Source of the DNA: Anaerostipes hominis (ex Lee et al. 2021)
Lineage (GTDB): Bacteria > Bacillota > Clostridia > Lachnospirales > Lachnospiraceae
Direction of reading: 5' to 3'
Length of the DNA: 64,000 nucleotides
Assembly (NCBI RefSeq): GCF_002270485.1
Contig: NZ_NQOG01000004.1
Location: 62,001 to 126,000 of the forward strand
How positions within the stretch are numbered: position 1 is the first letter of the stretch; each line of letters begins with the position of its first letter. The position numbers were made by a program, and so were the translations under genes. The notes under the pieces were generated by a model, which was given only the letters and a program-made list of their open reading frames with translations, was not told the DNA's origin and did not search any database. Positions 26,664-36,805 of the stretch are shown one piece after another.

Positions 26664-27548
26664 TTATTTGTCTTTTTTCACATGGACGTGTGTAAACAAA
26701 TGATCCTGGCAGTATTCATAATTGCCTTCACACTTAGAACAGTAGCGGAATTCCAATGTGGGATCATCCAATTCTGTCCGGTGGCAGACAGCGCATTCAT
26801 GCCTGGCGCCGTTCTTTTTCGGCTCCGCGTGTCCGGCAGATTCCCCGAAACTCGCTTTCCGCTTTCTCTGCCGCACCTTCTGGCCAAACATGGCACCCTT
26901 TGCCTTCATCTTTTTCGTTGAGAAAAAGAACAGAACAAAATTCAGCAAAGCGACTACTATTGATACTTTAATCGAAATTCCCGTAACTGTAAAGTCTGTT
27001 GCAATAAAAAATGTATAAAACAGGTATGCGGCGTCAAGATATGCCAGCCACTTTACCTTCATTGGAATGATCATGTAAAACAATACCTGCATGTCCGGGA
27101 ACATCATGGCATAGGCCAAAAACAGAGATAAATTCAGATAGAAGGTATCCATCTGCACAAACATGGCATTAAACTCTCCCCCTGATAAGACAAGGATCAG
27201 GTATGTAAGAAACGCTCCTGAAATGGTCCCAAGCACACCGATCATATAGTACATGGTAAATCGGAAACTTCCCCAGACCTGTTCCAGCGATGAAGCGATA
27301 GAATAATAAAACAGCAGTACAAAAATCATAAAGAACAAATTGGTAGACGGTGCGATCAGAAGGAACGTAAAAATCCTCCAGACTTGTCCGTGCAGTATAA
27401 GGTATGGATTCAATGTAAACTGACTGTACAGCTCCGGCGCGGCAAACTGTACCATGATCCCTACGACATATAAAAGAATAATATACTTTGGAAGTCCCGG
27501 AATAGAAAACCGTCCAAACTTCCTCTCCAGCTTATTTAACCAATTCAT
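26664..27548 (-). CDS. rhomboid-fold membrane protein with C-terminal zinc ribbon
   Basis: About six hydrophobic segments in the first 210 residues with the rhomboid-like order: HGQVWRIFTFLLIAP, YYSIASSLEQVWGSFRF, then YYMIGVLGTISGAFLTYLI. A clear GxSG serine motif with a partner histidine is not obvious (only GTISG), so it may be an inactive rhomboid/Der1-like protein. A basic linker (MFGQKVRQRKRKASF) leads to a zinc ribbon with CxxC, CSKC, C and H residues (about 250-285). It follows the corA-like gene by 12 bases in one operon. Protease activity is uncertain. Confidence 0.75.
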   Translation of the reverse strand: MNWLNKLERKFGRFSIPGLPKYIILLYVVGIMVQFAAPELYSQFTLNPYLILHGQVWRIFTFLLIAPSTNLFFMIFVLLFYYSIASSLEQVWGSFRFTMYYMIGVLGTISGAFLTYLILVLSGGEFNAMFVQMDTFYLNLSLFLAYAMMFPDMQVLFYMIIPMKVKWLAYLDAAYLFYTFFIATDFTVTGISIKVSIVVALLNFVLFFFSTKKMKAKGAMFGQKVRQRKRKASFGESAGHAEPKKNGARHECAVCHRTELDDPTLEFRYCSKCEGNYEYCQDHLFTHVHVKKDK

Positions 27549-27560
27549 AAGAAACCTTTC

Positions 27561-28493
27561 CTAAAATGTTTTTTTCTTTCCTAATACAATACTTCCGATC
27601 ACTGTCAGCACCAAAGACACCCCTACCAGTCCGAAAAATCCGAATGGGCTGTCCGCAAACGGCACAGGCACGTTCATTCCCCAAAAGCTTGCGATCATGG
27701 TCGGTATGGACATGACGATCGTGATAACCGCCAGAACCTTCATAACGATGTTCAGGTTATTGGAGATAACAGACGCATAGGCGTCCATCGTACCGCTTAA
27801 AATATTACTGTAAATATCCGACATCTCGATCGCCTGCTTGTTCTCAATGATAACGTCATCAAGCAGTTCCTCATCTTCCGGATACTGTTTGATCTTTTCA
27901 ATCTTTAACAGGCGCTCTAATACCAGTTCATTTCCCCTCAGTGATGTTGAGAAATAAACCAGTGACTTTTCCAGTTCCAAAAGCTCGATGAGCTCCTGGT
28001 TCTTCGTAGATATATGGAGCTGTTTTTCGACTTCGTCACTTTTTTTATCGATGATCCGCAGGTACTGAAGATAAAGGGATGCATTCCGAAACAGGATCTG
28101 CAGGATAAATCTGGTCTTCTTATATGTCCAGAAATTCCGTACCCTTCCCTCTTTAAAATTAGAGAGCACCGGCGTGTCCATCAGACAGATGGTGATCAGG
28201 CACAGTTCCGTCAATATGATCCCGCATGGAATCGTCACGAAATAGTTCTTCTCTTTTCTCTCCTCTGTGATCGGCACGTCCACGATGATCAGCGTATAGT
28301 TGTCCTCAACTTCGATACGTGAGCGCTCTTCTTCATCCAGCGGTGCTTTTAAATGATCCAGATCGATCTGGTACTTCTGGGAGAGTTCCACCAGCTCAGT
28401 GGCCGTTGGGTCTACCACGGAAATCCAGCAGCCCTCTATGGGCTCAGATATTTCATTGATCCGGCCGTCCATTGTCCGAAAAATCTGTATCAT
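27561..28493 (-). CDS. corA: CorA family divalent cation transporter
   Basis: Magnesium or cobalt channel of the CorA family. A long cytoplasmic N-terminal domain (1-245) is followed by two C-terminal membrane helices. The signature GMN is present in FWGMNVPVPF after the first helix, and the protein ends with a basic KKKTF. The start at 28493 is chosen because AAGGAG lies 6 bases upstream, giving 310 residues; a longer reading to 28523 lacks such a site. It is co-transcribed with the rhomboid-like gene. Confidence 0.93.
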   Translation of the reverse strand: MIQIFRTMDGRINEISEPIEGCWISVVDPTATELVELSQKYQIDLDHLKAPLDEEERSRIEVEDNYTLIIVDVPITEERKEKNYFVTIPCGIILTELCLITICLMDTPVLSNFKEGRVRNFWTYKKTRFILQILFRNASLYLQYLRIIDKKSDEVEKQLHISTKNQELIELLELEKSLVYFSTSLRGNELVLERLLKIEKIKQYPEDEELLDDVIIENKQAIEMSDIYSNILSGTMDAYASVISNNLNIVMKVLAVITIVMSIPTMIASFWGMNVPVPFADSPFGFFGLVGVSLVLTVIGSIVLGKKKTF

Positions 28494-28521
28494 TTGAGTC
28501 TCCTTCCACTCCGCTGCGGTC

Positions 28522-28547
28522 ACAGGCAGATGAGATCATCCGCCTGT
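28522..28547. repeat. 12-bp hairpin between the LysM gene and corA
   Basis: ACAGGCAGATGA and TCATCCGCCTGT pair over 12 positions (one G-T) around a 2-base loop. Leftward there is no T run, so it is not a good terminator for the LysM gene. It may be an mRNA-stability hairpin or a protein site in the corA leader. Confidence 0.45.
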
Positions 28548-28579
28548 TTTCCACGAGTTCACGTTTCATTATAGAGATA

Positions 28580-28924
28580 TTATTTCCCTTTGTCAATTAA
28601 GAGCACTGTCCCGACAGGAAGGGTCAGCTCTCTGACGCTTTTGTTTGATTTTGCTAATTTTTCAAAGGAAACATTCTTATTTTTCATAATATTCATAAGA
28701 GTGTCTCCTTTTTTCACTACATATGGCTCAAAAGCACCCGAAATCACCGGTCCCGCTGACGGAATACATAATTCATCACCAATCTGCAGATTATAAATGT
28801 TCACATAAGGGTTTTTCCTCATGATCTCCCTTACACTCACATTATATTGTTTTGCGATTTGATATAAGGTATCTTTTTCCTTAATTACATAAACTGTTCC
28901 ATTACAGTTTCCCCGTTCTGCCAT
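28580..28924 (-). CDS. double LysM domain protein, no signal peptide
   Basis: A 114-residue protein with two LysM peptidoglycan-binding modules: residues 10-55 (YVIKEKDTLYQIAKQYNVS) and 67-111 (YVVKKGDTLMNIMKNKNVS). There is no signal sequence, as is common for LysM proteins of spore coats and cortex in Clostridia. A spore location is therefore plausible but not shown. A perfect TATAAT lies about 35 bases upstream without a convincing -35. Confidence 0.88.
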   Translation of the reverse strand: MAERGNCNGTVYVIKEKDTLYQIAKQYNVSVREIMRKNPYVNIYNLQIGDELCIPSAGPVISGAFEPYVVKKGDTLMNIMKNKNVSFEKLAKSNKSVRELTLPVGTVLLIDKGK

Positions 28925-29059
28925 ATCTTATACTTTCCTTTGCCTTTTTATTATAGACTATGCCTTGTTTTTTATTTGTTTCCGATTAATTTTAGTGAAT
29001 TTTTTTCTCATTTCCATTTTCTTCGCCTATTTAATAGGTAAGAAGACCACACTTGAATC

Positions 29060-29088
29060 TTGTTATTTCAAAATCTTTATTTTATAAT
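29060..29088 (+). promoter_or_regulatory. sigma-A promoter for the activase gene
   Basis: TTGTTA, 17 bases, TATAAT, start near 29095, about 30 bases before the ATG at 29126. Confidence 0.6.
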
Positions 29089-29125
29089 AAGACTACTATC
29101 GAAAAGGAAAGTAGGTTACAGTTAG

Positions 29126-32100
29126 ATGAAACGATTAGGAATTGATATCGGCTCTACCACCGTCAAAGTAGCGGTGATCGATGAGCAGCACAATATATTG
29201 TTCTCAGACTATGAGAGACATTATGCAAATATACAGGAAACACTGGCATCACTTTTAAGAAAGGCAAAGGATCAGATCGGAGACGTCACTTTTGCCCCAA
29301 CAGTCACAGGCTCCGGCGGGCTTTCTATTTCCTCTTATCTGGAAATCCCGTTCTGCCAGGAAGTTGTCTGCGTCTCCACAGCTCTCCAGGACTATGCCCC
29401 AAGGACCGATGTCGCCATTGAGCTCGGCGGCGAAGATGCTAAGATCATTTATTTTACCAACGGCATTGACCAGAGGATGAACGGCGTCTGTGCGGGAGGC
29501 ACCGGCTCTTTTATTGACCAGATGGCCTCACTGCTTCAGACAGATGCGTCAGGCCTCAATGAATATGCAAAGAACTACGATACGATCTACCCCATCGCAG
29601 CCCGGTGCGGTGTATTCGCGAAATCAGATATTCAGCCTCTGATCAATGAGGGGGCAACAAAAGAAAATCTTGCGGCTTCTATCTTTCAGGCAGTGGTAAA
29701 CCAGACCATCAGCGGCCTGGCCTGCGGAAAACCTATCCGCGGCAACGTTGCATTTCTGGGAGGTCCGCTCCACTTCCTCTCCGAATTAAAAGAAGCCTTT
29801 ATCCGCACACTCGGCCTTGAAGGAGAGGCGATCATCGCCCCGAATCATTCCCATCTGTTTGCCGCTGTGGGTGCCGCTCTGAATGCCAGGGAGGAAGTGA
29901 CAACCAATTTCACGGATCTGCTGGATCATTTTAAAAGAAAAATCGAGCTGGGCCATGAGGTAGACCGCCTGAAACCTTTGTTCAAGGATGACCAGGAATA
30001 CCAGATGTTCCTTAAGGAGCACAACCGCCACGTCGTAAAGCGCGGAGAGCTTTCTACATATGAAGGCAGCTGCTATCTTGGGATCGATGCCGGTTCTACT
30101 ACTACCAAAGTAGCTCTGGTCAGCGACAAAGGCGACCTGCTGTACAGCTATTATACAAATAATAACGGAAATCCCCTGAATGCGACTATCGATGCGCTGA
30201 AGGAAATTCATGCACAGATGCCGGACACGGCACACATCGTATCTTCATGCTCCACGGGCTACGGGGAACACCTGATCAAAGCTGCCCTCAATCTGGATTA
30301 CGGAGAGGTGGAGACCATCGCACATTATTACGCGGCTGCATTCTTTGATTCGAGCGTGGACTGTATTCTGGATATCGGCGGACAGGATATGAAATGCATC
30401 AAAATCAAGAACGGAGTCGTGGACAACGTTCTTCTGAATGAAGCCTGTTCTTCCGGCTGCGGTTCTTTTATTGAAACCTTTGCCAAGTCGTTAAACTATT
30501 CTGTACAGGACTTTGCAAAAGTCGCTCTGACAGCCAGGACACCGATCGACTTAGGTTCCAGATGTACCGTGTTTATGAATTCCAAGGTAAAGCAGGCCCA
30601 GAAGGAAGGGGCCAGCGTTGGTGATATTTCTGCGGGTCTTGCTTACTCTGTCATCAAAAATGCTCTTTTAAAGGTTATTAAACTGACAGATCCAAAGTCA
30701 CTCGGAAAACACATCGTTGTTCAGGGCGGAACCTTTTACAACGACGCTGTATTAAGAAGTTTTGAACGGATCTCCGGCTGCAGTGCCATCCGTCCGGATA
30801 TTGCCGGCATCATGGGTGCCTTCGGAGCCGCTCTGATCGCGAAAGAACGCTTTAAGACAGAACACACGAAGACACAGATGCTGCCGATGGAAGAGATCTT
30901 CGCTCTTTCTGTGGATACTTCTATGACACGGTGCAAAGGCTGTACCAACAACTGTCTTTTAACCATCAACAAGTTCTCCAACGGCGGCCGCTATATCACT
31001 GGAAACCGCTGTGAGCGCGGCATAGGCGGCAAGGCTAATAAGGACAATATTCCGAACTTGTATGAGTATAAATTAAAACGCACCTTCGGCTACGAATCCA
31101 TTCCTGCCGGAGAAGCAAAACGCGGTGTCATCGGCATCCCCAGGGTTTTAAATATTTATGAAAACTATCCGTTCTGGCACACTTTCTTCACAAAGCTTGG
31201 ATTTTCTGTGGTTCTGTCCCCTGAGTCTTCCAGGGAGATTTATGAGCTGGGCATCGAATCCATTCCGAGTGAATCCGAGTGCTATCCGGCAAAGCTTGCC
31301 CACGGGCACGTGATGTGGCTCATTAAGCAGGGCATTAAGGATATTTTCTACCCGTGCATCCCTTATGAACGGAATGAGACCGAAGAGGCCAATAACCACT
31401 ATAACTGTCCGATCGTCACTTCCTATGCGGAAAATATTAAAAATAACATGGAAGAACTGCGGACAGAAAATATCAGCTTTATGAATCCATTCCTGGCCCT
31501 GGACAATGAAGAAGCCTTAAAGCCAAGGCTTTTTGAAGAGCTGGGTGAAAAATACGATATTGACGCGCCGGAGATCAACGACGCTGTGCGTGCGGCCTTT
31601 GAGGAACTCGACAGCGTGAGAAAAGACATTCAGAACCAGGGTGAGGAAGTCCTCGCTTATCTGGCAGAGACAGGACGTACCGGAATTGTACTCTGCGGAC
31701 GTCCGTACCACATCGACCCCGAGATCAACCATGGAATTCCGGAACTGATCAATTCTTACGGAATTGCCGTGCTGACAGAGGATTCCATCTCCCACCTCTC
31801 CAAGGTGGACCGGCCGCTGAACGTATCGGACCAGTGGATGTACCATTCCAGACTGTATGCAGCTGCCAACTACGCCAAATCCAACAAGCAGCTGGAAGTG
31901 ATTCAGCTGAATTCCTTCGGATGCGGCCTGGATGCGGTCACAACAGATACAGTCAACGATATCCTCACCCGTTCCGGAAGGATCTACACAGTATTAAAGA
32001 TTGACGAGGTCAATAACCTGGGGGCAGCCCGGATCAGGATTCGTTCTCTGATCAGTGCCGTCCGTGTCAGAAAAAAACATAATATTGAGCCGAAACCGGT

Positions 32101-33340
32101 ATCTGCTGCCATGAAGAGAATTGAGTTTACGAAAGAGATGGCAAAGGAATACACGATTCTGATCCCGCAGATGTCTCCGATCCATTTTTCCATGGTGGAG
32201 CCTGCCTTAAAATCCTGCGGCTACAAAGTCAAAGTACTCAGGCAGCAGGGAATGAAGGATGTCAACACAGGACTTAAATATGTCAACAACGATGCCTGCT
32301 ATCCTTCTCTTATTGTCATCGGACAGCTGATGAATGCACTGCTGTCAGGCAAATATGATACAGACAAGATCGCCCTTGCGATCAGCCAGACCGGAGGAGG
32401 CTGCCGTGCAACGAGCTACATCAGCTTTATCCGCAGGGCTCTTGAGAAAGCAGGCTACGGACACATTCCTGTCATCGGAATCAGTACCCAGGGCATCGAA
32501 AAAAACAGTGGATTTAAGCTTACTCCGGGTCTTTTAAACCGTGCGGTCCAGGCCATAGTCTACGGTGACCTGTTCATGAGAGTGGTCTACCGCACCCGCC
32601 CGTATGAAAAGGAAAAAGGCTCTGTAAACCGTCTGCACAAACGCTGGGAAGCCAAGTGCAAGCGAGATGTCATGAAAGGAAATCTTTCTACCTTCAAGAA
32701 GAACATCAAAGGCATCATCCGCGACTTTGATAAGATTCCTCTGACGAATGAAAAGAAGCCGAGAGTCGGTATTGTAGGTGAAATCCTCGTAAAATTCCTG
32801 CCGGATGCCAACAATCATCTGGTAGAACTCCTGGAGCGTGAAGGCGCAGAGGCTGTTGTCCCTGACCTTTTGGACTTCTTCATGTACGGATTTTACAACA
32901 GCAATTTTAAATACCGTTACCTTGGAAAATCAAAGAAGACGGCGCTCATATGTAATTCCGGAATCTGGATCGTGGAACAGTACCGGAAAACGTTAAGAAA
33001 AGAACTGGCAAAGAGCAAACGATTTGATGAACCGGCATACATTAAGGATCTGGCTGCCTACGCCAAACCGTTCGTCTCCATCGGCAATCAGACCGGCGAG
33101 GGCTGGTTCCTCACCGGAGAGATGGTAGAACTGATCCACAGCGGTGCGCCGAACATCGTCTGCACACAGCCGTTTGCATGCCTGCCGAATCATGTGGTAG
33201 GAAAAGGCGTGATCAAGGAGCTGCGCCAGGCTTTCCCTGAATCCAACATCGTTGCCATCGACTACGATCCCGGTGCCAGCGAAGTCAACCAGATCAACAG
33301 GATAAAACTGATGCTGTCGGCAGCGATTAAAAATATGTGA
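29126..33340 (+). CDS. fused 2-hydroxyacyl-CoA dehydratase activator (HgdC/BadF type) with dehydratase-like C-terminus
   Basis: Very large (1404 residues) CoA-activase of the BadF/BadG/HgdC ATPase family. It has two tandem ASKHA ATPase domains: residues 1-270 ([17 protein letters not shown]) and 316-590 ([17 protein letters not shown]). Each keeps both cysteine motifs that in HgdC hold the [4Fe-4S] cluster: VCAGGTGSF (C122) and ARCGVF (C161) in the first, ACSSGCGSF and SRCTVF in the second. A cysteine-rich linker follows (RCKGCTNNC) and then a DUF2229-type segment and a dehydratase-like C-terminus (about 650-1404). No hgdAB-like genes are adjacent, so its substrate is unknown. The ribosome binding site is weak (AGGAAAG). 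Confidence 0.88.
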   Translation: MKRLGIDIGSTTVKVAVIDEQHNILFSDYERHYANIQETLASLLRKAKDQIGDVTFAPTVTGSGGLSISSYLEIPFCQEVVCVSTALQDYAPRTDVAIELGGEDAKIIYFTNGIDQRMNGVCAGGTGSFIDQMASLLQTDASGLNEYAKNYDTIYPIAARCGVFAKSDIQPLINEGATKENLAASIFQAVVNQTISGLACGKPIRGNVAFLGGPLHFLSELKEAFIRTLGLEGEAIIAPNHSHLFAAVGAALNAREEVTTNFTDLLDHFKRKIELGHEVDRLKPLFKDDQEYQMFLKEHNRHVVKRGELSTYEGSCYLGIDAGSTTTKVALVSDKGDLLYSYYTNNNGNPLNATIDALKEIHAQMPDTAHIVSSCSTGYGEHLIKAALNLDYGEVETIAHYYAAAFFDSSVDCILDIGGQDMKCIKIKNGVVDNVLLNEACSSGCGSFIETFAKSLNYSVQDFAKVALTARTPIDLGSRCTVFMNSKVKQAQKEGASVGDISAGLAYSVIKNALLKVIKLTDPKSLGKHIVVQGGTFYNDAVLRSFERISGCSAIRPDIAGIMGAFGAALIAKERFKTEHTKTQMLPMEEIFALSVDTSMTRCKGCTNNCLLTINKFSNGGRYITGNRCERGIGGKANKDNIPNLYEYKLKRTFGYESIPAGEAKRGVIGIPRVLNIYENYPFWHTFFTKLGFSVVLSPESSREIYELGIESIPSESECYPAKLAHGHVMWLIKQGIKDIFYPCIPYERNETEEANNHYNCPIVTSYAENIKNNMEELRTENISFMNPFLALDNEEALKPRLFEELGEKYDIDAPEINDAVRAAFEELDSVRKDIQNQGEEVLAYLAETGRTGIVLCGRPYHIDPEINHGIPELINSYGIAVLTEDSISHLSKVDRPLNVSDQWMYHSRLYAAANYAKSNKQLEVIQLNSFGCGLDAVTTDTVNDILTRSGRIYTVLKIDEVNNLGAARIRIRSLISAVRVRKKHNIEPKPVSAAMKRIEFTKEMAKEYTILIPQMSPIHFSMVEPALKSCGYKVKVLRQQGMKDVNTGLKYVNNDACYPSLIVIGQLMNALLSGKYDTDKIALAISQTGGGCRATSYISFIRRALEKAGYGHIPVIGISTQGIEKNSGFKLTPGLLNRAVQAIVYGDLFMRVVYRTRPYEKEKGSVNRLHKRWEAKCKRDVMKGNLSTFKKNIKGIIRDFDKIPLTNEKKPRVGIVGEILVKFLPDANNHLVELLEREGAEAVVPDLLDFFMYGFYNSNFKYRYLGKSKKTALICNSGIWIVEQYRKTLRKELAKSKRFDEPAYIKDLAAYAKPFVSIGNQTGEGWFLTGEMVELIHSGAPNIVCTQPFACLPNHVVGKGVIKELRQAFPESNIVAIDYDPGASEVNQINRIKLMLSAAIKNM

Positions 33341-33394
33341 CATTTTCCTTGAATCTTTCGACATATTATGATATTATAATTTTATACAAAAGAG

Positions 33395-33434
33395 AAAAAA
33401 CAGCAGTCTGTGATTTGCAGGCTGCTGTTTCTAT
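33395..33434. terminator. bidirectional terminator between the activase and LysR genes
   Basis: AAACAGCAG/CTGCTGTTT stem. Leftward it is followed by TTTTTTCTC (good for the LysR gene); rightward by GTTTCTATTTT (weaker, for the activase gene). Confidence 0.75.
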
Positions 33435-33435
33435 T

Positions 33436-34335
33436 TTATATATTCTGTTTTTCATATTCTTTCTGAAGTATTTCTGCAAACTCCCTGATATATTCGTCTT
33501 CCCGGTCTTTCCTCCAGCAGGCAATGTAATTTCTTTTTAATTGCTTTCCATTTGCGCAAAGCGGAATGCTTCGGAGTGGGATATCATCCTGTCCAGGCCT
33601 TTCCCCTGTTTCTTCCGTGAGCAGAAATCCCTTATCCCAGGCTGCTAAAAGCCTGGCTTCTTCCGGAGTATCGGCAAATATAATGTTATCCTGTAATCCC
33701 AGCATATTTACACAGTCATCTCTCTGCCGTTCTCTCTGGTCATCAGGTGTGGCAATAATACAGGGGATTCTGCGTAACTCTTCAACATTCACATAATCCA
33801 GGGCACAGAGAGGACTTCTCTCCGATATCTCAATAAAAAATCTGCCTTTGGTCAGAGGAATATATTCAACGTCTTGTAAATCACCCGGCCTTCGGCTGCA
33901 AAGAATGACATCAGTTCCTCCGAAACATAGCATGTCAATCAGCTCTTCTGCATACCCTGCGGCGGTCTCCAACTCCATCGCGGGATACTTCTCAGATAAT
34001 ATGGCTGCTGCCCGGCAAAGTTCCGTTGCATGCAGATATTTTAAATATCCGACCCGGAGACACTGATTCATTTGTCTTCCGATTTGGGCGGTCTCTTTTT
34101 TCAGACGCCCCGCCTCATCCAGCAGCACAAGGCCGCGCCGATAAAAATATTCCCCGGCAGGTGTCATAAAAAATTTCCGGTTCCCTCTCCTAATCAGCTC
34201 TGTGTCAAGATTTTCTTCTAAAGCGCGTATCTGCTGCGACATGGCGGACTGGGATATCCCGCATTTCTCCGCCGCATCAGTAAAGCTTTGACATGTGATC
34301 ACCTCTGTATAATACTTTAATTGTTTCAACAACAA
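33436..34335 (-). CDS. LysR family transcriptional regulator
   Basis: N-terminal winged helix-turn-helix with LKQLKYYTEVITCQSFTDAA and AMSQQIRALEENLDTELI, then a substrate-binding domain. The start is set at the TTG at 34335, with AAGGTG 5 bases upstream. This gives 299 residues, the normal LysR length. Longer readings to 34479 add a sequence unlike the family and overlap the C_GCAxxG gene. It lies about 40 bases downstream of that gene and may share its transcript. The effector and target are unknown. Confidence 0.87.
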   Translation of the reverse strand: MLLKQLKYYTEVITCQSFTDAAEKCGISQSAMSQQIRALEENLDTELIRRGNRKFFMTPAGEYFYRRGLVLLDEAGRLKKETAQIGRQMNQCLRVGYLKYLHATELCRAAAILSEKYPAMELETAAGYAEELIDMLCFGGTDVILCSRRPGDLQDVEYIPLTKGRFFIEISERSPLCALDYVNVEELRRIPCIIATPDDQRERQRDDCVNMLGLQDNIIFADTPEEARLLAAWDKGFLLTEETGERPGQDDIPLRSIPLCANGKQLKRNYIACWRKDREDEYIREFAEILQKEYEKQNI

Positions 34336-34373
34336 AAAATCACCTTCCCTGCCATTTTTCATCCTGCTATATC

Positions 34374-34781
34374 TTACAGCTTCTCCAGAATATCGTCGAG
34401 AATCCGGACTGAGTCCTCCACACATCCCCGGCAGCTTCTGAGCATCGTGCCGGTAGTCATTCCTTTTAACTCCCTGCATACCGTACTTTGATTCTTCATC
34501 TGGAAACGCCTGATGAGCTCTCTTGTCAGCTGATATGTAGATCCTTTTGAGTCTGGTTTCGCAAGGTTCCCTGTGCTGTTCATCCTTCCCAGCACAGCGA
34601 CTGCACCCGAAACCGCACCGCAGGTCCCTTCCATTCCTCCCATGCCGAGTCCAAAGCCTTCTGTCAGTTCAAACACGGTCTGTTCGTCAATGCCCATCTC
34701 CTCGCAATAACAGCATGCAACTGCCTGTGCACAGTTATAACCTCTCTCATGTCTTGCGGCCGCTTCTTTTATCTTACTCAT
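34374..34781 (-). CDS. C_GCAxxG_C_C family redox protein
   Basis: A 135-residue protein of the C_GCAxxG_C_C family (also called split-Soret-like). Conserved cysteines: GYNCAQAV (C17), ACCYC (23-26), GTCGAVSGA (C54), then VCRELKG and SCRGCVED near the end. Members are thought to bind a metal or redox cofactor; the function is undefined. AGGAGG precedes the ATG. It is divergent from the GntR operon across a 143-base spacer. Confidence 0.88.
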   Translation of the reverse strand: MSKIKEAAARHERGYNCAQAVACCYCEEMGIDEQTVFELTEGFGLGMGGMEGTCGAVSGAVAVLGRMNSTGNLAKPDSKGSTYQLTRELIRRFQMKNQSTVCRELKGMTTGTMLRSCRGCVEDSVRILDDILEKL

Positions 34782-34868
34782 TCTGATACCTCCTGTCTGT
34801 TCCTTCTAACTAATTAAAACATATCCAATCCCTAAATACAACTTATCTAAATTTTCCTTGTTTTACCA

Positions 34869-34910
34869 TTGACAACTGTATATACGGCGTATATACTGTA
34901 TATATACAGT
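34869..34910 (+). promoter_or_regulatory. promoter with overlapping GntR operator
   Basis: TTGACA (34869-34874), 17 bases, TATACT (34892-34897) is a strong sigma-A promoter. It is overlaid by GTATATAC-GGC-GTATATAC (34878-34896) and by the perfect 16-bp palindrome ACTGTATATATACAGT (34895-34910). The first two copies are 11 bases apart, one helical turn. The GTG start of the GntR gene follows at 34925. This is most simply read as autorepression by the encoded GntR protein. Confidence 0.75.
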
Positions 34911-34924
34911 CAGGAGGAATTCAT

Positions 34925-35314
34925 GTGAATATTATTATCAGCAACCAGAGTGATCTTCCGATTTATGAACAGATAGCGGAAAGCTTCAAAGAAAAGATCC
35001 TCTCCGGAGAGCTGTCCGGGGGTGAACTTCTTCCATCCATCCGTTCTCTTGCCAAGGATCTGAGGATCAGTGTCATCACAACAAAACGTGCTTATGAAGA
35101 ACTGGAAAAAGAAGGTTTCATAGAAACCATGCCCGGAAAGGGATGTTTTGTAAAAGCAAAGAGCACAGAACTTCTGAAGGAGGAAGTTTTGAGAAAGATC
35201 GAGGAGCATCTTGTAAACGCCGTACATATGGCAGTATCTTATGAAATTGAGCAGGAAGAATTGGAAGATATTCTTTCCTGCCTTTATGAGGAGGGTATAG
35301 ATCATGGAAAATAA
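34925..35314 (+). CDS. GntR family regulator, YtrA subfamily
   Basis: A 129-residue protein with an N-terminal winged helix-turn-helix (about residues 10-75: LPIYEQIAESFKEKILSGEL and LPSIRSLAKDLRISVIT) and a short C-terminal dimerisation helix. This is the layout of YtrA-type regulators, which control linked ABC transporters. The start is GTG at 34925, with AGGAGG 7 bases upstream. Its end overlaps the ABC ATPase start by 11 bases, which points to coupled translation. It probably represses its own operon through the palindromes upstream. Confidence 0.93.
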   Translation: MNIIISNQSDLPIYEQIAESFKEKILSGELSGGELLPSIRSLAKDLRISVITTKRAYEELEKEGFIETMPGKGCFVKAKSTELLKEEVLRKIEEHLVNAVHMAVSYEIEQEELEDILSCLYEEGIDHGK

Positions 35315-36167
35315 TATAGAAATCAGGCAAATGACAAAAACATATCCCGCCTTCCGGCTGGATCGTGTGGATCTTTCAGTACCGAAGGGCTCCATCGTAG
35401 GGCTGATCGGTGAAAACGGAGCTGGAAAGACAACGCTGATCAAAGGAATGCTGGGCTTAGTCCATCCGGAAGAAGGCGAAGTCCTGATCTTCGGCAAAGA
35501 TGCCAAAACTTCTATGAAAGAGATCAAAACGAACATCGGCGTTGTCCTGGACGGCAGCTTCTTTATGGAACTTTTAAAGGTTCAGGCCATTGACACTGTC
35601 ATGAAAGGAATCTATGACAAGTGGGATACAGCTCTGTTTTACGATTACCTGCAGCGGTTCGGCATTGATCCCTCCAAAAAAATCAAGGAGCTGTCAAAAG
35701 GTATGCAGAAAAAACTGGAGATACTGACAGCTCTCTCCCACCATCCGAAACTTCTGATCCTGGATGAGCCGACCAGCGGCCTGGACCCTGTTGTGAGAAA
35801 TGAGATTTTAGATATTTTTCAGGATTTTATTTTAGATGAGGAGTGCAGTATTCTGCTTTCCACCCACATCACAAGTGATCTGGAACATATCGCGGACTAC
35901 CTGGCCTTTATCGACAACGGACAAATGATTTTCTTTGAAACACGCGACAAAGTGCTTGACAGTTACGGAATTTTAAAATGTGACCAGAAAAAGTTTGAGC
36001 GCCTGGAACCATCCGATGTCATCCGCTACCGCAGAAACCGCTATAATTATGAGGTGCTGGTAAATGACCGGCACAGTATCCGCAGGACATACCGCGATGC
36101 GGTCATTGAGAAAATTACAATCGAAGATTTAATGCTTTTATATATTAAGGGGGAAAAATTATGTTAG
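35304..36167 (+). CDS. ABC transporter ATP-binding protein
   Basis: Single nucleotide-binding domain (287 residues) of an ABC-2 type exporter: Walker A GENGAGKTT (36-44), signature LSKGMQKKL, Walker B LLILDEPTSGLD, and the switch histidine in STHITSD. The C-terminal 70 residues are accessory. GGAGG precedes the ATG. It overlaps both neighbours, forming a GntR-ATPase-permease operon. YtrA-linked transporters often respond to cell-wall antibiotics, but the substrate here is unknown. Confidence 0.93.
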   Translation: MENNIEIRQMTKTYPAFRLDRVDLSVPKGSIVGLIGENGAGKTTLIKGMLGLVHPEEGEVLIFGKDAKTSMKEIKTNIGVVLDGSFFMELLKVQAIDTVMKGIYDKWDTALFYDYLQRFGIDPSKKIKELSKGMQKKLEILTALSHHPKLLILDEPTSGLDPVVRNEILDIFQDFILDEECSILLSTHITSDLEHIADYLAFIDNGQMIFFETRDKVLDSYGILKCDQKKFERLEPSDVIRYRRNRYNYEVLVNDRHSIRRTYRDAVIEKITIEDLMLLYIKGEKLC

Positions 36168-36805
36168 GGTTAATAAAAAAAGATGTGCTGCTTCTGCAGT
36201 CATACTTGAAGAATCTGCTGCTGATCACGGCAATGTTTTCAGGCCTTTCGCTGATCAACGAAAGTTACTCTTTCCTTGCCGCGTCTCTGCCATGTATGTT
36301 TTCCATCCTGTGCTTTACGCTCATAAGCTACGATGACTATTATCACTGGGATGCCTATTCATTAACGCTTCCCGTGAGTCCAAAAGACAGTGTGCGGAGC
36401 AAATATATCGTTTCCACATGTCTTTTGGCCTTTGGTACAGTTTTAGGAACTGTATTGTCATTCGTGGTCATTGCCATAAAGGATATATCTGTGCCCGGCA
36501 AAGAGGTCTTTCTCACAGCCTTAGGAGGTATCTTCATAGCATCCGTTTTGATGTCTCTGATGTATCCCATTGCCTACCGATTCGGAACGGAAAAGGGACG
36601 GTTTGTAATATTCGGCATATTTGCAGGAATTTCTATTTTTATAGTTTTATTAGGTAAAGCACTGATGACCATGGATCTGCAACTTCAGTCCGTCACCGAC
36701 TTTTTCACAGGAAGCGGCAAATACCTGCTCATTCCTCTGATTCTGGTTATTATCTTTGTATCATACTGTATCTCCTGCAGCATCTTTACCAGAAAAGAAT
36801 ATTAG
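36161..36805 (+). CDS. ABC-2 type transporter permease
   Basis: A 214-residue membrane protein with six predicted hydrophobic segments, starting MLGLIKKDVLLLQSYLKN, a typical ABC-2 permease opening. The segment ISYDDYYHWDAYSLTLPVSP is characteristic of this group. It overlaps the ATPase stop by 7 bases and completes the exporter. Confidence 0.88.
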   Translation: MLGLIKKDVLLLQSYLKNLLLITAMFSGLSLINESYSFLAASLPCMFSILCFTLISYDDYYHWDAYSLTLPVSPKDSVRSKYIVSTCLLAFGTVLGTVLSFVVIAIKDISVPGKEVFLTALGGIFIASVLMSLMYPIAYRFGTEKGRFVIFGIFAGISIFIVLLGKALMTMDLQLQSVTDFFTGSGKYLLIPLILVIIFVSYCISCSIFTRKEY

